Shown: in pieces, positions 43,642 through 52,479 of the stretch
How the letters are laid out: every line of letters begins with the position of its first letter
How positions within the stretch are numbered: the first letter of the stretch is position 1
Assembly (NCBI GenBank): GCA_020639075.1
Contig: JACKHI010000001.1
Coordinates: forward strand, 372,001-436,000
Length of the DNA stretch: 64,000 nt
Source of the DNA: Phycisphaerales bacterium
GTDB lineage: Bacteria > Planctomycetota > Phycisphaerae > UBA1845 > UTPLA1
Direction of reading: 5' to 3'
Translations under genes and position numbers: made by a program
The notes under the pieces: model-generated
What the model saw: only the letters and a program-made list of their open reading frames with translations
The model's database searches: none
What the model was told of the DNA's origin: nothing

Positions 43642-44694
43642 CTAGAACGTGATTACGAAGCTGGTCGTAACACGCTGATCAAAGATGTCGTTATTGTCGG
43701 GATTCTGCAGCGGGAATTCGTAGGCTGCACCAAACTGGACGTGCTCCACAATGTTCCAGCGGAAACCGACGCCGCCCCAGAAGACGCTCTGGCCGGCGAC
43801 ATCGTTCGACCCGATGTTCGCGTAGTCGAGACCGCCGACGTCGAGGGGAAGGCGGTCGCCATCCGTCAGATAGTGCACGCCATGAACTTCGATCAACGGG
43901 AAGAAATTCTCGAAGAGTTCGTAGCTCACATGCGCGTCCCAACTCAGGATGCTGTTGCCCTGGTTCCAGTCCGTCGGCAACCGATACACGAGGTCCATCA
44001 TCGTGTGCCACTTGCCGCAGCCCTTGTACATCGTCAGGAACGGGGAGAGCTCATCCACGCCGCCGTGAAGGGTTCGATTGTGACCGTTGGAGAGCTTCCA
44101 GCGGAGACCGCCCGATAGGATGAAATCAGTGTCGTGGTCGACCCAAAGGGCGTACTTGAGGCCCATCGCGATGTCATTCCATCCGCCGTCCTCGGGGATG
44201 ATTCCGGCATCAAGACGTGAATAGCCGTCGCTGGTTGCGATGAACTGCAGCCGTTCGGTCAGGGCGACGCGTGCCTGCATTGCGTAGACCGACAACTGGC
44301 CGCCGCGAAGTGCACTGCCGCCAGGGAACCTGTGCCATAGGTAAATCGGGCGCAGATCGCTGTTGATGAACGGATCCTCGAAGTAAAGCGGGGATCCGAC
44401 AGGCCGCGGTTTGTCGCGAAAGTGCTGGTCGCCATAGAGGAATCCGTCCCAAAGGAGGGGCTCCTTACTGGACGAGCTCGTGTCTTCGGCGTATTCGGCC
44501 TCGGTCGTCGCCTCATCGTCGAACGAGCCCGCGCTGATGGGTTGAGAGTGACTTGAGGCCGCGTTGTTCAGCGACATCGGCCCGGCGCCCCGGGACACTT
44601 CCCAGGGATCGTTCGAGTCTGCAAATGTGTTTGCGGCGGCCGCGAACGCGACCCCGAGAATCAGGACGTTCAATCCATTGAACCATCGTGGCAT
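43642..44694 (-). CDS. Exported beta-barrel-like outer membrane protein
   Basis: This 350-residue protein starts at ATG 44694 behind a GAGGAGGA ribosome-binding site. It has a signal peptide (VLILGVAFAAAANTFA) and an acidic spacer, then alternating amphipathic strands with many aromatic residues (LSVYAMQARVALTERLQFIATSDGYSRLD, YALWVDHDTDFILSGGLRWKL, AHVSYELFENFFPLIEVHGVHYL) and ends in SFVITF, a terminal Phe as in outer membrane barrels. The family is not recognised. An IS1380-family element begins 30 bp upstream and separates it from its original promoter region. Confidence 0.75.
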   Translation of the reverse strand: MPRWFNGLNVLILGVAFAAAANTFADSNDPWEVSRGAGPMSLNNAASSHSQPISAGSFDDEATTEAEYAEDTSSSSKEPLLWDGFLYGDQHFRDKPRPVGSPLYFEDPFINSDLRPIYLWHRFPGGSALRGGQLSVYAMQARVALTERLQFIATSDGYSRLDAGIIPEDGGWNDIAMGLKYALWVDHDTDFILSGGLRWKLSNGHNRTLHGGVDELSPFLTMYKGCGKWHTMMDLVYRLPTDWNQGNSILSWDAHVSYELFENFFPLIEVHGVHYLTDGDRLPLDVGGLDYANIGSNDVAGQSVFWGGVGFRWNIVEHVQFGAAYEFPLQNPDNNDIFDQRVTTSFVITF

Positions 44695-44768
44695 ACGCGC
44701 ATCCTCCTCGTCGTTGGCGAGTGCCTAACCCGGATATTTCATCAAGATCGGCTGAAAGGCGCATAGAG

Positions 44769-44838
44769 AAGGCCTCTTTGCTCTGTAGACTGGGTGTTTG
44801 TCTAGAACATTCAGCACAAAGCAAGGAGGCCTTTTGTG
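44769..44838 (+). promoter_or_regulatory. Hairpin covering the transposase ribosome-binding site, with internal promoter candidate
   Basis: AAGGCCTCTTTGC (44769-44781) is complementary, with one bulge, to GCAAGGAGGCCTT (44821-44833), which contains the AGGAGG ribosome-binding site. A candidate promoter, TTGCTC (44778-44783) with TCTAGA (44801-44806) 17 bases apart, would start transcripts after the left arm. Transcripts entering from outside would therefore fold and hide the site while native ones would not. Confidence 0.5.
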
Positions 44839-46164
44839 ATGACAGAGTGTAATTCTGAATCGCTCACTTTTTCCAGTCTTTCTCGGAAGAAAATCATCGC
44901 CGATTTTGGCGGCGGTCATCTCACGTCCGACGCCGGCGCGTTGCTGCTTCGCGAAGCGAATCGGCGAACGGGGATGATCGACGCGCTTGCGGCTTGCATC
45001 AGCGATCCGCGCGATCCGGCGCGAATCCAGCACGACGCGAAGACGCTCCTCGCCCAGCGAGTCTTCGGCATCGCCATGGGCTACGAAGACGGCAACGATC
45101 ATCAATCGCTTCGCAACGATCCGATCATGCAACTTCTCGCCGAGACGCCGCCCGATCCCGACGCTCCGCTCGCGTCACCACCGACACTGTGCCGGTTTGA
45201 GAACTGGGTCGATCGCAAGTCGCTGGCGCGGATGAGCGCCGTGCTGGTCGATCAGTTCATCGCGTCGCACAGGACGCCGCCGAAGGAGATCACCCTCGAC
45301 TTCGATGCGACCGACGATCGGATTCACGGCGACCAGGAAGGCTCATTCTTCCACGCCTTCTACTACCACTATTGCTACCTGCCGCTCTACGTCTTCTGCG
45401 GCGATCAGTTGCTGGTCGCCTATCTGCGACCGAGCAAGATCGACGCGGCGAAGCACAGCCGCGGCATCCTCAAGCTGCTGGTGCGGCGCATACGCGAATC
45501 GTGGCCCAAAGTGCGGATCATCTTCCGCGCCGACTCGGGCTTCTGTCGCTGGAAAACCCTGAAATACTGCGACGAAAACGCGATCGGCTACGTCGTCGGT
45601 CTGGCGACGAACACGCGGCTCAAGCGCATCCAGGAACCCTACATGGACGCGGCCGAGCAGCGCTTCGAGGCGACCGGCGAGAAGCAGCGAAGCTTCCACG
45701 AGTTCGCATATAGCGCGAAGACGTGGGATCGAAAGCGGCGTGTGATCCTGAAGGCGGAGCGCTTGCCGAAGGGCGCCAACCCGCGCTTCGTTGTGACGAA
45801 TCTCGACGATTCACCGAAGGCGATCTACGACGCCATCTACACGCAGCGCGGTGAGATGGAGAATCGTATCAAAGAGCAGCAGTTGTACCTGTTCGCCGAT
45901 CGAACGAGTTGCAGCAGGTTCATCGCGAATCAGTTCCGGCTGCTGCTGGCGTCGGCGGCGTACGTGTTGATCGAACACGTGCGACGCGAGGCGCTGAAGG
46001 ACACCGAACTCGCCAAAGCTCGTGTCGATACGATTCGGTTGAAGCTCCTGAAGGTCGCGGCCCGCGTGGTCGTCAGCGTCCGCCGCGTCGTGCTCCACCT
46101 GTCGAGCAGCTATCCCTATCAGTCACTTCTGCAACGCCTCGTCGCCCGCCTCGCGCCGAGTTAA
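44839..46164 (+). CDS. IS1380-family transposase
   Basis: ATG 44839, nine bases after AGGAGG, gives 441 residues. It matches the IS1380 DDE transposases: DFGGGHLTSDAGALLLREA at the N-terminus, ITLDFDATDDRIHGDQEGSFFH with the first catalytic Asp, IIFRADSGFCRWKTLKYCDE with the second, and YTQRGEMENRIKEQQLYLF with the Glu region. The chain reaches a normal basic C-terminus (LLQRLVARLAPS), so it appears functional. It cuts and pastes the element using the terminal inverted repeats. Confidence 0.93.
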   Translation: MTECNSESLTFSSLSRKKIIADFGGGHLTSDAGALLLREANRRTGMIDALAACISDPRDPARIQHDAKTLLAQRVFGIAMGYEDGNDHQSLRNDPIMQLLAETPPDPDAPLASPPTLCRFENWVDRKSLARMSAVLVDQFIASHRTPPKEITLDFDATDDRIHGDQEGSFFHAFYYHYCYLPLYVFCGDQLLVAYLRPSKIDAAKHSRGILKLLVRRIRESWPKVRIIFRADSGFCRWKTLKYCDENAIGYVVGLATNTRLKRIQEPYMDAAEQRFEATGEKQRSFHEFAYSAKTWDRKRRVILKAERLPKGANPRFVVTNLDDSPKAIYDAIYTQRGEMENRIKEQQLYLFADRTSCSRFIANQFRLLLASAAYVLIEHVRREALKDTELAKARVDTIRLKLLKVAARVVVSVRRVVLHLSSSYPYQSLLQRLVARLAPS

Positions 46165-46516
46165 TCCTCCCGACAACCCGACTCGCAGCATGGGGGTAAG
46201 GGGGCGCTCTGCGCCCAATCACGCCGATCCGCAAATCCGCGACCCCACCGACCACAATCGGACATCGCAGAACCACCAAACTCGGCCATGTGAAATATGC
46301 GGGCTAATTATCGATAAGGGCGTAGTCTACTCATGGTCATCGGCTGTGGAAGTGAAAAATGACCTGTCGGGTGAAGTTTTTTTTCGCGCGCGGGAGGGCG
46401 GGCGGCAGGTTCTGCGCGGTTTCTTACTTGACGGCCGACTTTCGATGTAAGCCGTGACTGGGTTTCACGAGGATGGGCTTCGGTTGTTACGGGGTCTCAA
46501 TCCGCGCGAACTTGAA

Positions 46517-47353
46517 TCAGGGATCATGCTTGTCCTTGATGGGCGGTTCGGGCCAGCAGTCCATCCGCCATCCATCGCCTCGAAGCACCCAGTAGTTCGG
46601 GTAGTCGCCGGAGAGATTCGACTGTCCTGCCAGATTGATGACAGATGCGTGGCCGTCCACGAAGGTGACGTTGAACTTGTTGGACTTTCGATGCCAGCCG
46701 TTTGTCGAGTACGTGGGCGCGTTCCACTTCGCGACTTCAGCGACCGTCTCCTCTAACAGCACTGTGTCGCTCGTACTGGGCACGCGCGTGCGCGGGCGAA
46801 GATAGGGGCCGTAGAAATACTGTGTGTACGGCGTCTGTCCCAGAAAGTCGATGTGGTTGTTCAGGCGATAGCTCGTCCCAGTGCCTTCCCATACAGGCTT
46901 GCCTTTTCCCTCGCCAGTGATGAAGAAATGTTCGAAATCGACGGGGGCGTCCTCGATGCCCTGATCCGTCGGACACTCGAAGAGCTGTTTGGGAACCTTG
47001 TTGGAAAACCCGAATATGTAGCGGTTGAGGATTCGGTTTTCTTCGTGGAAATCCGGATTGCCGAACACGCCCAGTCCGGTTCTTCCCCCGTATTCGTATT
47101 CGCCATCGTACAGCCAGTCATGTTCCGCGCGGGGATGGACGGGCGCCGTGTAGCCCGAGGAATCATCAATGCTATACGTCGCCAGCGCCTGGCCGAGTGC
47201 CCGCAGGTTGGACAGACATTTGGCCTTCTGACCCTCGGCGCGGGCATTGGCGAGGACCGGCAGAAGGATTGAAATCAGCAATGCGATGATTGCGATGACG
47301 ACGAGCAATTCCAGCAGCGTGAATCCGCGTCGTGAATGTTGATTCGTCATCAT
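46517..47353 (-). CDS. Prepilin-type N-terminal cleavage/methylation protein with H-X9-DG-like segment
   Basis: ATG 47353, behind AGGAT, gives 278 residues; the frame continues upstream but is not plausible coding. The type IV pilin-like leader is RRGFTLLELLVVIAIIALLISILLPVL, with cleavage before Phe. The C-terminal part ends NGWHRKSNKFNVTFVDGHASVI, the H-X9-DG motif of processing-associated proteins abundant in Planctomycetota. Such proteins are pseudopilins or surface proteins; no pilus assembly genes are nearby. It is 125 bp downstream of dnaE2. Confidence 0.88.
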   Translation of the reverse strand: MMTNQHSRRGFTLLELLVVIAIIALLISILLPVLANARAEGQKAKCLSNLRALGQALATYSIDDSSGYTAPVHPRAEHDWLYDGEYEYGGRTGLGVFGNPDFHEENRILNRYIFGFSNKVPKQLFECPTDQGIEDAPVDFEHFFITGEGKGKPVWEGTGTSYRLNNHIDFLGQTPYTQYFYGPYLRPRTRVPSTSDTVLLEETVAEVAKWNAPTYSTNGWHRKSNKFNVTFVDGHASVINLAGQSNLSGDYPNYWVLRGDGWRMDCWPEPPIKDKHDP

Positions 47354-47477
47354 TCGGTGATCCTGCATTCCCTTTTTGGGGGATCCAACACTTCGCTTCG
47401 CATTGAATTGTAGTTCTCTCACCCGGCTGTCATTACACTCGATCTCCGGGCCGTGGTACAAGCGGGTTTGACGGGAA

Positions 47478-50400
47478 TCAGCGGAAATCTCGCGATCGAT
47501 TGGTGGCGACGTCTCCCAGTCGGCCCTCGATGTTCTCCAAACGGGTCGGGAGCATATGCACCACACGTCCCTGCCGCTCGATAGGACCGTGCGCCAGGAT
47601 CACTTTCCCGTGATAGACGGCTTCGCGGTGCTTTTCGTAAATGTTCGGGCGGATGATCAGGTCGGCGCGTCCCGTTTCGTCCTCAATCGTCATAAAGATG
47701 ACGCCCTTGGCCGTACTGGGGCGCTGGCGGAACAGGACGACGCCCGCGACGCTGCCGAACGTCCTGTGCGGAGTTCGCGCTTCATCGCGCATTTCCGACG
47801 CGGTTCGAACGTGCTGCCTTTCCAGAGACTCTCGCAAAAACGCCATCGGATGATTCTTCAATGACAGACCGACGCGCTCATAATCCCGGCCGACTTCTCG
47901 AAGTTCGCAGACCGGCGGCAATTCGATCGGCTCGAGCATCGTGTCATCATTTTCCGGGGCGCCATCGAAGAGCGGCAGGGGGCGACCATCCAGTTTCTGC
48001 ACGTCCCACAGCGCCTGTTGCCGGGTCAGACCGAAGGAACCGAAGGCGTCGGCCAGTGCGAGCGTCTTCAGTGACGCGGCGGGGACGTCGGCGTTGCGCC
48101 ACAACGCGACGATGGACGTGAACCAACCGCGGCGCCGGACGGCTTCCAGCACGCGTCCTGCATCGCTCTCGCGCAGCCCCTTGATCATGCGAAGCCCCAA
48201 GCGAAGCGTGCGGCCGGCGTCTTCGAGCGTGCAGTCCCATTCGCTGTGGTTGACGTCGACAGGGGCGATGCGGACGCCGTGATCCTCCGCGTCGCGGACG
48301 ATCTGGGCCGGACCGTAGAAGCCCATCGGCTGGCTGTTCAGCAGGGCGGCGGCGAAGACGGCAGGATAATGGCACTTCAGCCAGCAGGATGCGTAGACGA
48401 GCAATGCGAAGCTGGCGGAATGGGATTCGGGGAAACCGTATTCGCTGAAACCGCGCAGGCGGGCGAAGCACTGCTCGGCGAACTTGCGATCGTAGCCGTT
48501 GTTGACCATTCCCTCGATGAAGCGCGCCGGCCATTTCGAGATCGCATCGCGGCTCTTCCACGCCGTGATCGCGCGACGCAGCAACTCGGCCTCCCCCGGC
48601 GTAAAGCCCGCCGCGACGACAGCCAGGGCCATCGCCTGCTCCTGGAAGAGTGGCACGCCCAGCGTCTTCTGCAGGACCTGTTTCACTTTCTCGTCGGGAT
48701 AGCAGACGACTTCTTCGCCGTTGCGCCGGCGCAGGTAGGGATGGACCATGTCGCCCACGATCGGCCCCGGCCGCACGATCGCGACTTCGATGACGAGATC
48801 GTAGAAACATCGCGGCTTCAACCGGGGCAGCATCGTCATTTGAGCGCGGGATTCGATCTGAAACACGCCGACGGTATCCCCCCGGCAGATCATGTCGTAA
48901 ACGACGGGATCCTCCGTCGGAATCGTCGCCAGCGTCAGCGGTCGATCGTGGTGCTTTCCGACGAGATCCATGGCCTTGCGAATACACGTGAGCATACCGA
49001 GGCCGAGGCAGTCCACTTTGAGCATGCCCATGGCCTCGATGTCGTCCTTGTCCCATTCGATGATCGTGCGATCGGGCATGGCTGCGTTCTCGATCGGGAC
49101 GAGTTCGCTGAGCGGACCTCGCGTGATGACGAATCCGCCGACGTGCTGGCCCAGGTGCCGCGGAAAGCCGGCGAGTTCTCGTGTGAGTCGCACGAAATTG
49201 CGGATCGTCGGATCGTCGGGGTTGAAACCCAGCGTGCGCAGGGCCTCGCCGCCGTCCTCTTCGTTCTCGAAGACGGTGTGTGACCAATGATCGATGCGTT
49301 TGGCGAGGCGATCGACGGCATCCAGAGAAAGACCGAGCGCTTTGCCGACGTCGCGTACGGCGCTGCGCGAACGATAGGAGATGACTTCGGCCGTGAGGCC
49401 TGCGCGATCGCGGCCATACTTGGCGTAGATGTACTGAATGACCTCCTCGCGGCGTTCGTGTTCGAAGTCGATGTCGATATCCGGCGGTTCATTGCGTTCG
49501 CGGCTGACGAAGCGTTCGAAAAGGATGTCGATCTGCGCAGGATTGACGCTTGTGACGCCGAGGCAGAAGCAGACGGCGGAATTGGCGGCGGCGCCGCGCC
49601 CCTGGCAGAGGATCCCCTTCGAGCGGGCGAATTTGACGATGTCGAAGACTGTCAGAAAGAAGGGGGCGTAGTCCAACTCGGCGATGAGGGCGAACTCATG
49701 GGCGAGATCGCTGCGAATCTTGTCGGGGATGCCCTCGGGATAACGTTCAGCGGCGCCCTGCCACGCGAGGGATTCGAGGTACTGCTGCGGCGTGAGATCG
49801 CCGGGGCAGATTTCGTCGGGGTATTCGTAACGCAGAGCGTCGAGGTTGAAGCCGGCGACTCGGTCGGCAACGGCTATGGTGCGCGTGATGGCGGCGGGCT
49901 CGTTCGCGAAGAGCCGGACAAGATCGGCAGGGGGCTTGAGATAGCGTTCGCCGTTGGCAAAGAGGCGATAGCCGGCGTCGTGGATCGTGCAGCCATGGCG
50001 GACGCAAGTGACGACATCCTGCAGGTCGCGGCGTCCGGCATCGTGATAGTGAGCGTCGTTGACGGCGACGAGGGGGATGTTGAACTTGGTCGCCAAGTCA
50101 TGCAGTTGCGCCGAACGCGCTGCGTCATCGGGTTCGAGATGATGTGCGATCGCGAGGGAGAGGCGATCGTCATCGAAGGCGGCGCGCAAGCGCGCCAATG
50201 CGTCTTCGATCAGAACCGCGACCGTAAGGGAGTCGGTACCAGAAGCGTTCGAAACGCCGGAGGATGCCGGACAACCAGCGACCGCGGACGCCTGCAGGAT
50301 CGAGGCACTGCGCGACTGTGAGCTGCGCCGGCCGGCTTCCTTACGGTCGATGTTCGGATCGTTGTCGGCGTTCCTGCTGTTCAACGATACCGGGGGATGC

Positions 50401-50960
50401 CAGGCTACGCTGGTGCCGACTCCCTTACGGTCGCGCTTCGGAACGCTTCCGCGGCTTTGGATGTTGCGGGATGGTTCGAGGGAAGCGGACGCTTGGCGAT
50501 CGAGGATGGCAACGGCGAGGAGGCCTTCGTTATTCGTGAGCAACTCATCGAGCGATAAGTCGCACTCGGCCTTCGGGGCTCGGCGTTTGCCCGTTGTGAG
50601 CAGGGCGCAGAGGCGACCGTAGGCGATGCGGTTGGTGGGATAGACGAGGACGCTCAAATCCGGCGTATCCACGAACGTGAGCCGCGTACCGACGATCAGC
50701 TGGATGCCGGCCTGCTTCGCGGCGACGTGGGCCCGGACGACGCCGGCGAGCGTGTTGGTGTCGGTGATGGCGACGGCCCGATATCCCAGTTCGGCGGCGC
50801 GGAGGGCGAACTCGTCGGGATGGCTGGCGCCTGTCAGGAAGGTGAAATTGGTCGTGACGGCGAGTTCAGCGTAAGGGACATCGGCGAGAGGGGGGCGCCG
50901 GCCGAGCAGGCGACCGTGGAAGGGGTGTTCGCGGATTTTCGGATTTGCTGGATCGGGCAT
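47478..50960 (-). CDS. dnaE2: Error-prone DNA polymerase III alpha subunit DnaE2 (ImuC) with repeat-derived insertion
   Basis: This 1160-residue C-family polymerase has the DnaE2 layout: PHP domain (YAELAVTTNFTFLTGASHPDE, YRAVAITDTNTLAGVVRAH), palm with PPDIDIDFEHERREEVIQYIY, HLGQHVGGFVITRGPLSELVP, VDCLGLGMLTCIRKA, IEVAIVRPGPIVGDMVHPYLRR, FPESHSASFALLVYASCWLK, and a C-terminal OB fold (VAGVVLFRQRPSTAKGVIFMTIEDETG). DnaE2 does damage-tolerant, mutagenic synthesis, usually with ImuA and ImuB, which are not adjacent. Residues about 155-245 are an atypical Ser/Arg-rich insertion encoded by palindromic repeats (50217-50440). The frame remains open through it. Confidence 0.93.
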   Translation of the reverse strand: MPDPANPKIREHPFHGRLLGRRPPLADVPYAELAVTTNFTFLTGASHPDEFALRAAELGYRAVAITDTNTLAGVVRAHVAAKQAGIQLIVGTRLTFVDTPDLSVLVYPTNRIAYGRLCALLTTGKRRAPKAECDLSLDELLTNNEGLLAVAILDRQASASLEPSRNIQSRGSVPKRDRKGVGTSVAWHPPVSLNSRNADNDPNIDRKEAGRRSSQSRSASILQASAVAGCPASSGVSNASGTDSLTVAVLIEDALARLRAAFDDDRLSLAIAHHLEPDDAARSAQLHDLATKFNIPLVAVNDAHYHDAGRRDLQDVVTCVRHGCTIHDAGYRLFANGERYLKPPADLVRLFANEPAAITRTIAVADRVAGFNLDALRYEYPDEICPGDLTPQQYLESLAWQGAAERYPEGIPDKIRSDLAHEFALIAELDYAPFFLTVFDIVKFARSKGILCQGRGAAANSAVCFCLGVTSVNPAQIDILFERFVSRERNEPPDIDIDFEHERREEVIQYIYAKYGRDRAGLTAEVISYRSRSAVRDVGKALGLSLDAVDRLAKRIDHWSHTVFENEEDGGEALRTLGFNPDDPTIRNFVRLTRELAGFPRHLGQHVGGFVITRGPLSELVPIENAAMPDRTIIEWDKDDIEAMGMLKVDCLGLGMLTCIRKAMDLVGKHHDRPLTLATIPTEDPVVYDMICRGDTVGVFQIESRAQMTMLPRLKPRCFYDLVIEVAIVRPGPIVGDMVHPYLRRRNGEEVVCYPDEKVKQVLQKTLGVPLFQEQAMALAVVAAGFTPGEAELLRRAITAWKSRDAISKWPARFIEGMVNNGYDRKFAEQCFARLRGFSEYGFPESHSASFALLVYASCWLKCHYPAVFAAALLNSQPMGFYGPAQIVRDAEDHGVRIAPVDVNHSEWDCTLEDAGRTLRLGLRMIKGLRESDAGRVLEAVRRRGWFTSIVALWRNADVPAASLKTLALADAFGSFGLTRQQALWDVQKLDGRPLPLFDGAPENDDTMLEPIELPPVCELREVGRDYERVGLSLKNHPMAFLRESLERQHVRTASEMRDEARTPHRTFGSVAGVVLFRQRPSTAKGVIFMTIEDETGRADLIIRPNIYEKHREAVYHGKVILAHGPIERQGRVVHMLPTRLENIEGRLGDVATNRSRDFR
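50217..50440. repeat. Palindromic repeat inserted in-frame inside dnaE2
   Basis: CGCGACCGTAAGGGAGTCGG (50218-50237) is inverted relative to CCGACTCCCTTACGGTCGCG (50417-50436); the extended arms match at about 27 of 30 positions. A third related copy, CTTCCTTACGGTCG, lies at 50336-50349. The CTCCCTTACGGTCG core is of a type seen dispersed in Planctomycetota genomes. It is translated as part of DnaE2. Confidence 0.75.
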
Positions 50961-51008
50961 GGGGCTGCACCGATCCGATTGTACATTGTTTGGTTTTTGT
51001 TTGGTAGT

Positions 51009-51929
51009 TTATTTCTGCGGGGCGCCGAGGAAGGGGTAGAGGACCGCCTCCAGTCTCCTGACGGCGCTGACGTACAGCAACACGACAAAGAGCCCCAGGA
51101 AATTGAACGCCACCTGCAGCCAGACGGACTCTCCGGTCATCTTACTCTGCAGTGCGGCCTGAAAAGCGACTTGGTCCAACTGACCGTTCGGGGTCAACGA
51201 GGCCTGCGCGGCGTTCCATCCAATGACGCCGAAATAGGACATGAACGCACAGCCCGACAACACGACGACAATCGCGGCAATCAGACACCATAACGTCGCC
51301 TTTTGGGATCGTGCGACCTGATTGGCGATCTGGGGATCCTGCATGTCTGCCGAAGTCGCGACGAAGGATGAGAGCTTCCGCATCGTCAGCGCCGTCCAGA
51401 TGTAGTTGAACACCGGGACGAACGATAATCCCAATGCCAACCCTGGCGAAATGCTCGAGTACCGACGGGCGCGAAGTGCGTCCTTGTGAATCCGATAGAT
51501 CCACATCAGCTGCAGCACGACCGCTACGGCGATACAAATCCACAGTGAACACCCGACGATCAAGCTGAACACGAAGTAACCCGGATTGATATTCGGCATC
51601 TGGCCAGGCTGTACGGCGGGGGGCGGCCCGACGATCACGGCGACGAGCACCTGTAATACGGAGGCAATCGCGACAATCATCCAAAGCCAGATCATGGCCG
51701 TCGTCACACCGGGGTAATCGATCGGATGGGTGAGCAGGTCATTGCCGGCGTAGGAGAGGGGCGTCGGCGTCTGGGCCGGCGCGGCAAGACCGGCGACGCC
51801 GGCGGCGGCCTGCGGTACGAACTCAATCCCGCAAACAGGGCAGGAAAGCGTCGCCGTCAGGTGTTCTCGAGCGGCCTGAAGTTCGTGGCCCTTCGGACAA
51901 TGAACGATGACATAGTTCTGATCCATCAT
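51009..51929 (-). CDS. DUF4328-like membrane protein with N-terminal zinc ribbon
   Basis: The 306-residue product begins with a short zinc ribbon (VHCPKGHELQAAREHLTATLSCPVCGIEF) and a Pro/Ala linker, then five or so membrane helices: MIWLWMIVAIASVLQVLVAVIV, FVFSLIVGCSLWICIAVAVVLQLMWIYRIHKDA, LALGLSFVPVFNYIW, LIAAIVVVLSGCAFMSYF and FNFLGLFVVLLYV. The segment RARRYSSISPGLALGLSFVPVFNYIWTALTMRKL fits the DUF4328 family. Function unknown. It lies 68 bp after the blaI-type gene and 49 bp before dnaE2, all in the same direction. Confidence 0.8.
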   Translation of the reverse strand: MMDQNYVIVHCPKGHELQAAREHLTATLSCPVCGIEFVPQAAAGVAGLAAPAQTPTPLSYAGNDLLTHPIDYPGVTTAMIWLWMIVAIASVLQVLVAVIVGPPPAVQPGQMPNINPGYFVFSLIVGCSLWICIAVAVVLQLMWIYRIHKDALRARRYSSISPGLALGLSFVPVFNYIWTALTMRKLSSFVATSADMQDPQIANQVARSQKATLWCLIAAIVVVLSGCAFMSYFGVIGWNAAQASLTPNGQLDQVAFQAALQSKMTGESVWLQVAFNFLGLFVVLLYVSAVRRLEAVLYPFLGAPQK

Positions 51930-51997
51930 GATCTGGCGTCCTACCCCTGGATGGGTTGATGATGCGCGGGCCCGTCAGTGCATCATTTACACGAGGA

Positions 51998-52450
51998 CTA
52001 CGCGCGTCGCCGCGTCTTCTTTGCTTTTTTCTTAACAGTCGCGAGCACTGTCTGAATGGCGGCGACTTCGTCGGCCGTCGGCGGATTGGCATCGAGGACG
52101 GCGCAAACCATCGCGCCTGTATCGCCGCCGAAAACATGGTCGACCATGTCCTTGACGAGCCGCTTCTGGACGGCCTCCGGTTTCTTTAACGGCTTGAACA
52201 GGAAGGCCTTTCCGACAGGGCCCTTGTCCTTCGTGACGAGGCCTTTGGCTTCAAGGCGCGTCAGAAGCGTGACGACGGAGCCGTGGGCCATGGGGCGATG
52301 CTTCAGCATCATCTCACGGATGCGCCGGGCCGTGACCGGGTTTTCGCGCCAGACGCATGACAGCACATCCAGCTCCGCCGGTGGAAGCGTATCGACGACT
52401 TCGACAGCGACTCGTGCGCTTTTTGTCTTTTTCCTTCGCTTCTTCGCCAT
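51998..52450 (-). CDS. BlaI/MecI/CopY-family transcriptional repressor
   Basis: This 150-residue protein has the family winged-helix domain: LPPAELDVLSCVWRENPVTARRIREMML, then AHGSVVTLLTRLEAKGLVTKDKGPVGKAFLF, followed by a helical dimerisation region and a Lys/Arg-rich tail. Members bind palindromic operators as dimers and are often paired with a BlaR1-type sensor protease; none is present here, nor a beta-lactamase. An inverted repeat sits over its own promoter, suggesting autoregulation. The DUF4328-like and dnaE2 genes downstream may be under the same control. Confidence 0.88.
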   Translation of the reverse strand: MAKKRRKKTKSARVAVEVVDTLPPAELDVLSCVWRENPVTARRIREMMLKHRPMAHGSVVTLLTRLEAKGLVTKDKGPVGKAFLFKPLKKPEAVQKRLVKDMVDHVFGGDTGAMVCAVLDANPPTADEVAAIQTVLATVKKKAKKTRRRA

Positions 52451-52479
52451 ATGAGTTAGCGACCCTTCGAATTCAGGAC

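Larger units (their letters stand above)
44724..46308 (+). mobile_element. IS1380-family insertion sequence
   Basis: One transposase gene is flanked by imperfect terminal inverted repeats. The left end, CCTAACCCGGATATTTCA (44724-44741), pairs with the right end, TGAAATATGCGGGCTAA (46291-46307), sharing CCCG and ATATTTCA with 14 of 16 aligned bases identical. The CCT-ACCCGGATATTTCA type is characteristic of IS1380 elements. I could not identify a target-site duplication, so exact ends are approximate and the insertion may be old. The transposase frame is intact. Confidence 0.85.

Noticed and set aside
44719..46313. Target-site duplication of the IS1380 element
   Set aside because: The bases flanking the two inverted repeats (GTG/CC on the left, ATT/ATTAT on the right) do not match for any 4-5 base duplication I could define.
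47947..50321. Long frames on both strands inside dnaE2
   Set aside because: They are alternative-frame readings of dnaE2 and lack any domain.
51998..52450. Beta-lactam resistance locus
   Set aside because: Only the BlaI-type repressor is present; no BlaR1 sensor protease or beta-lactamase is nearby.
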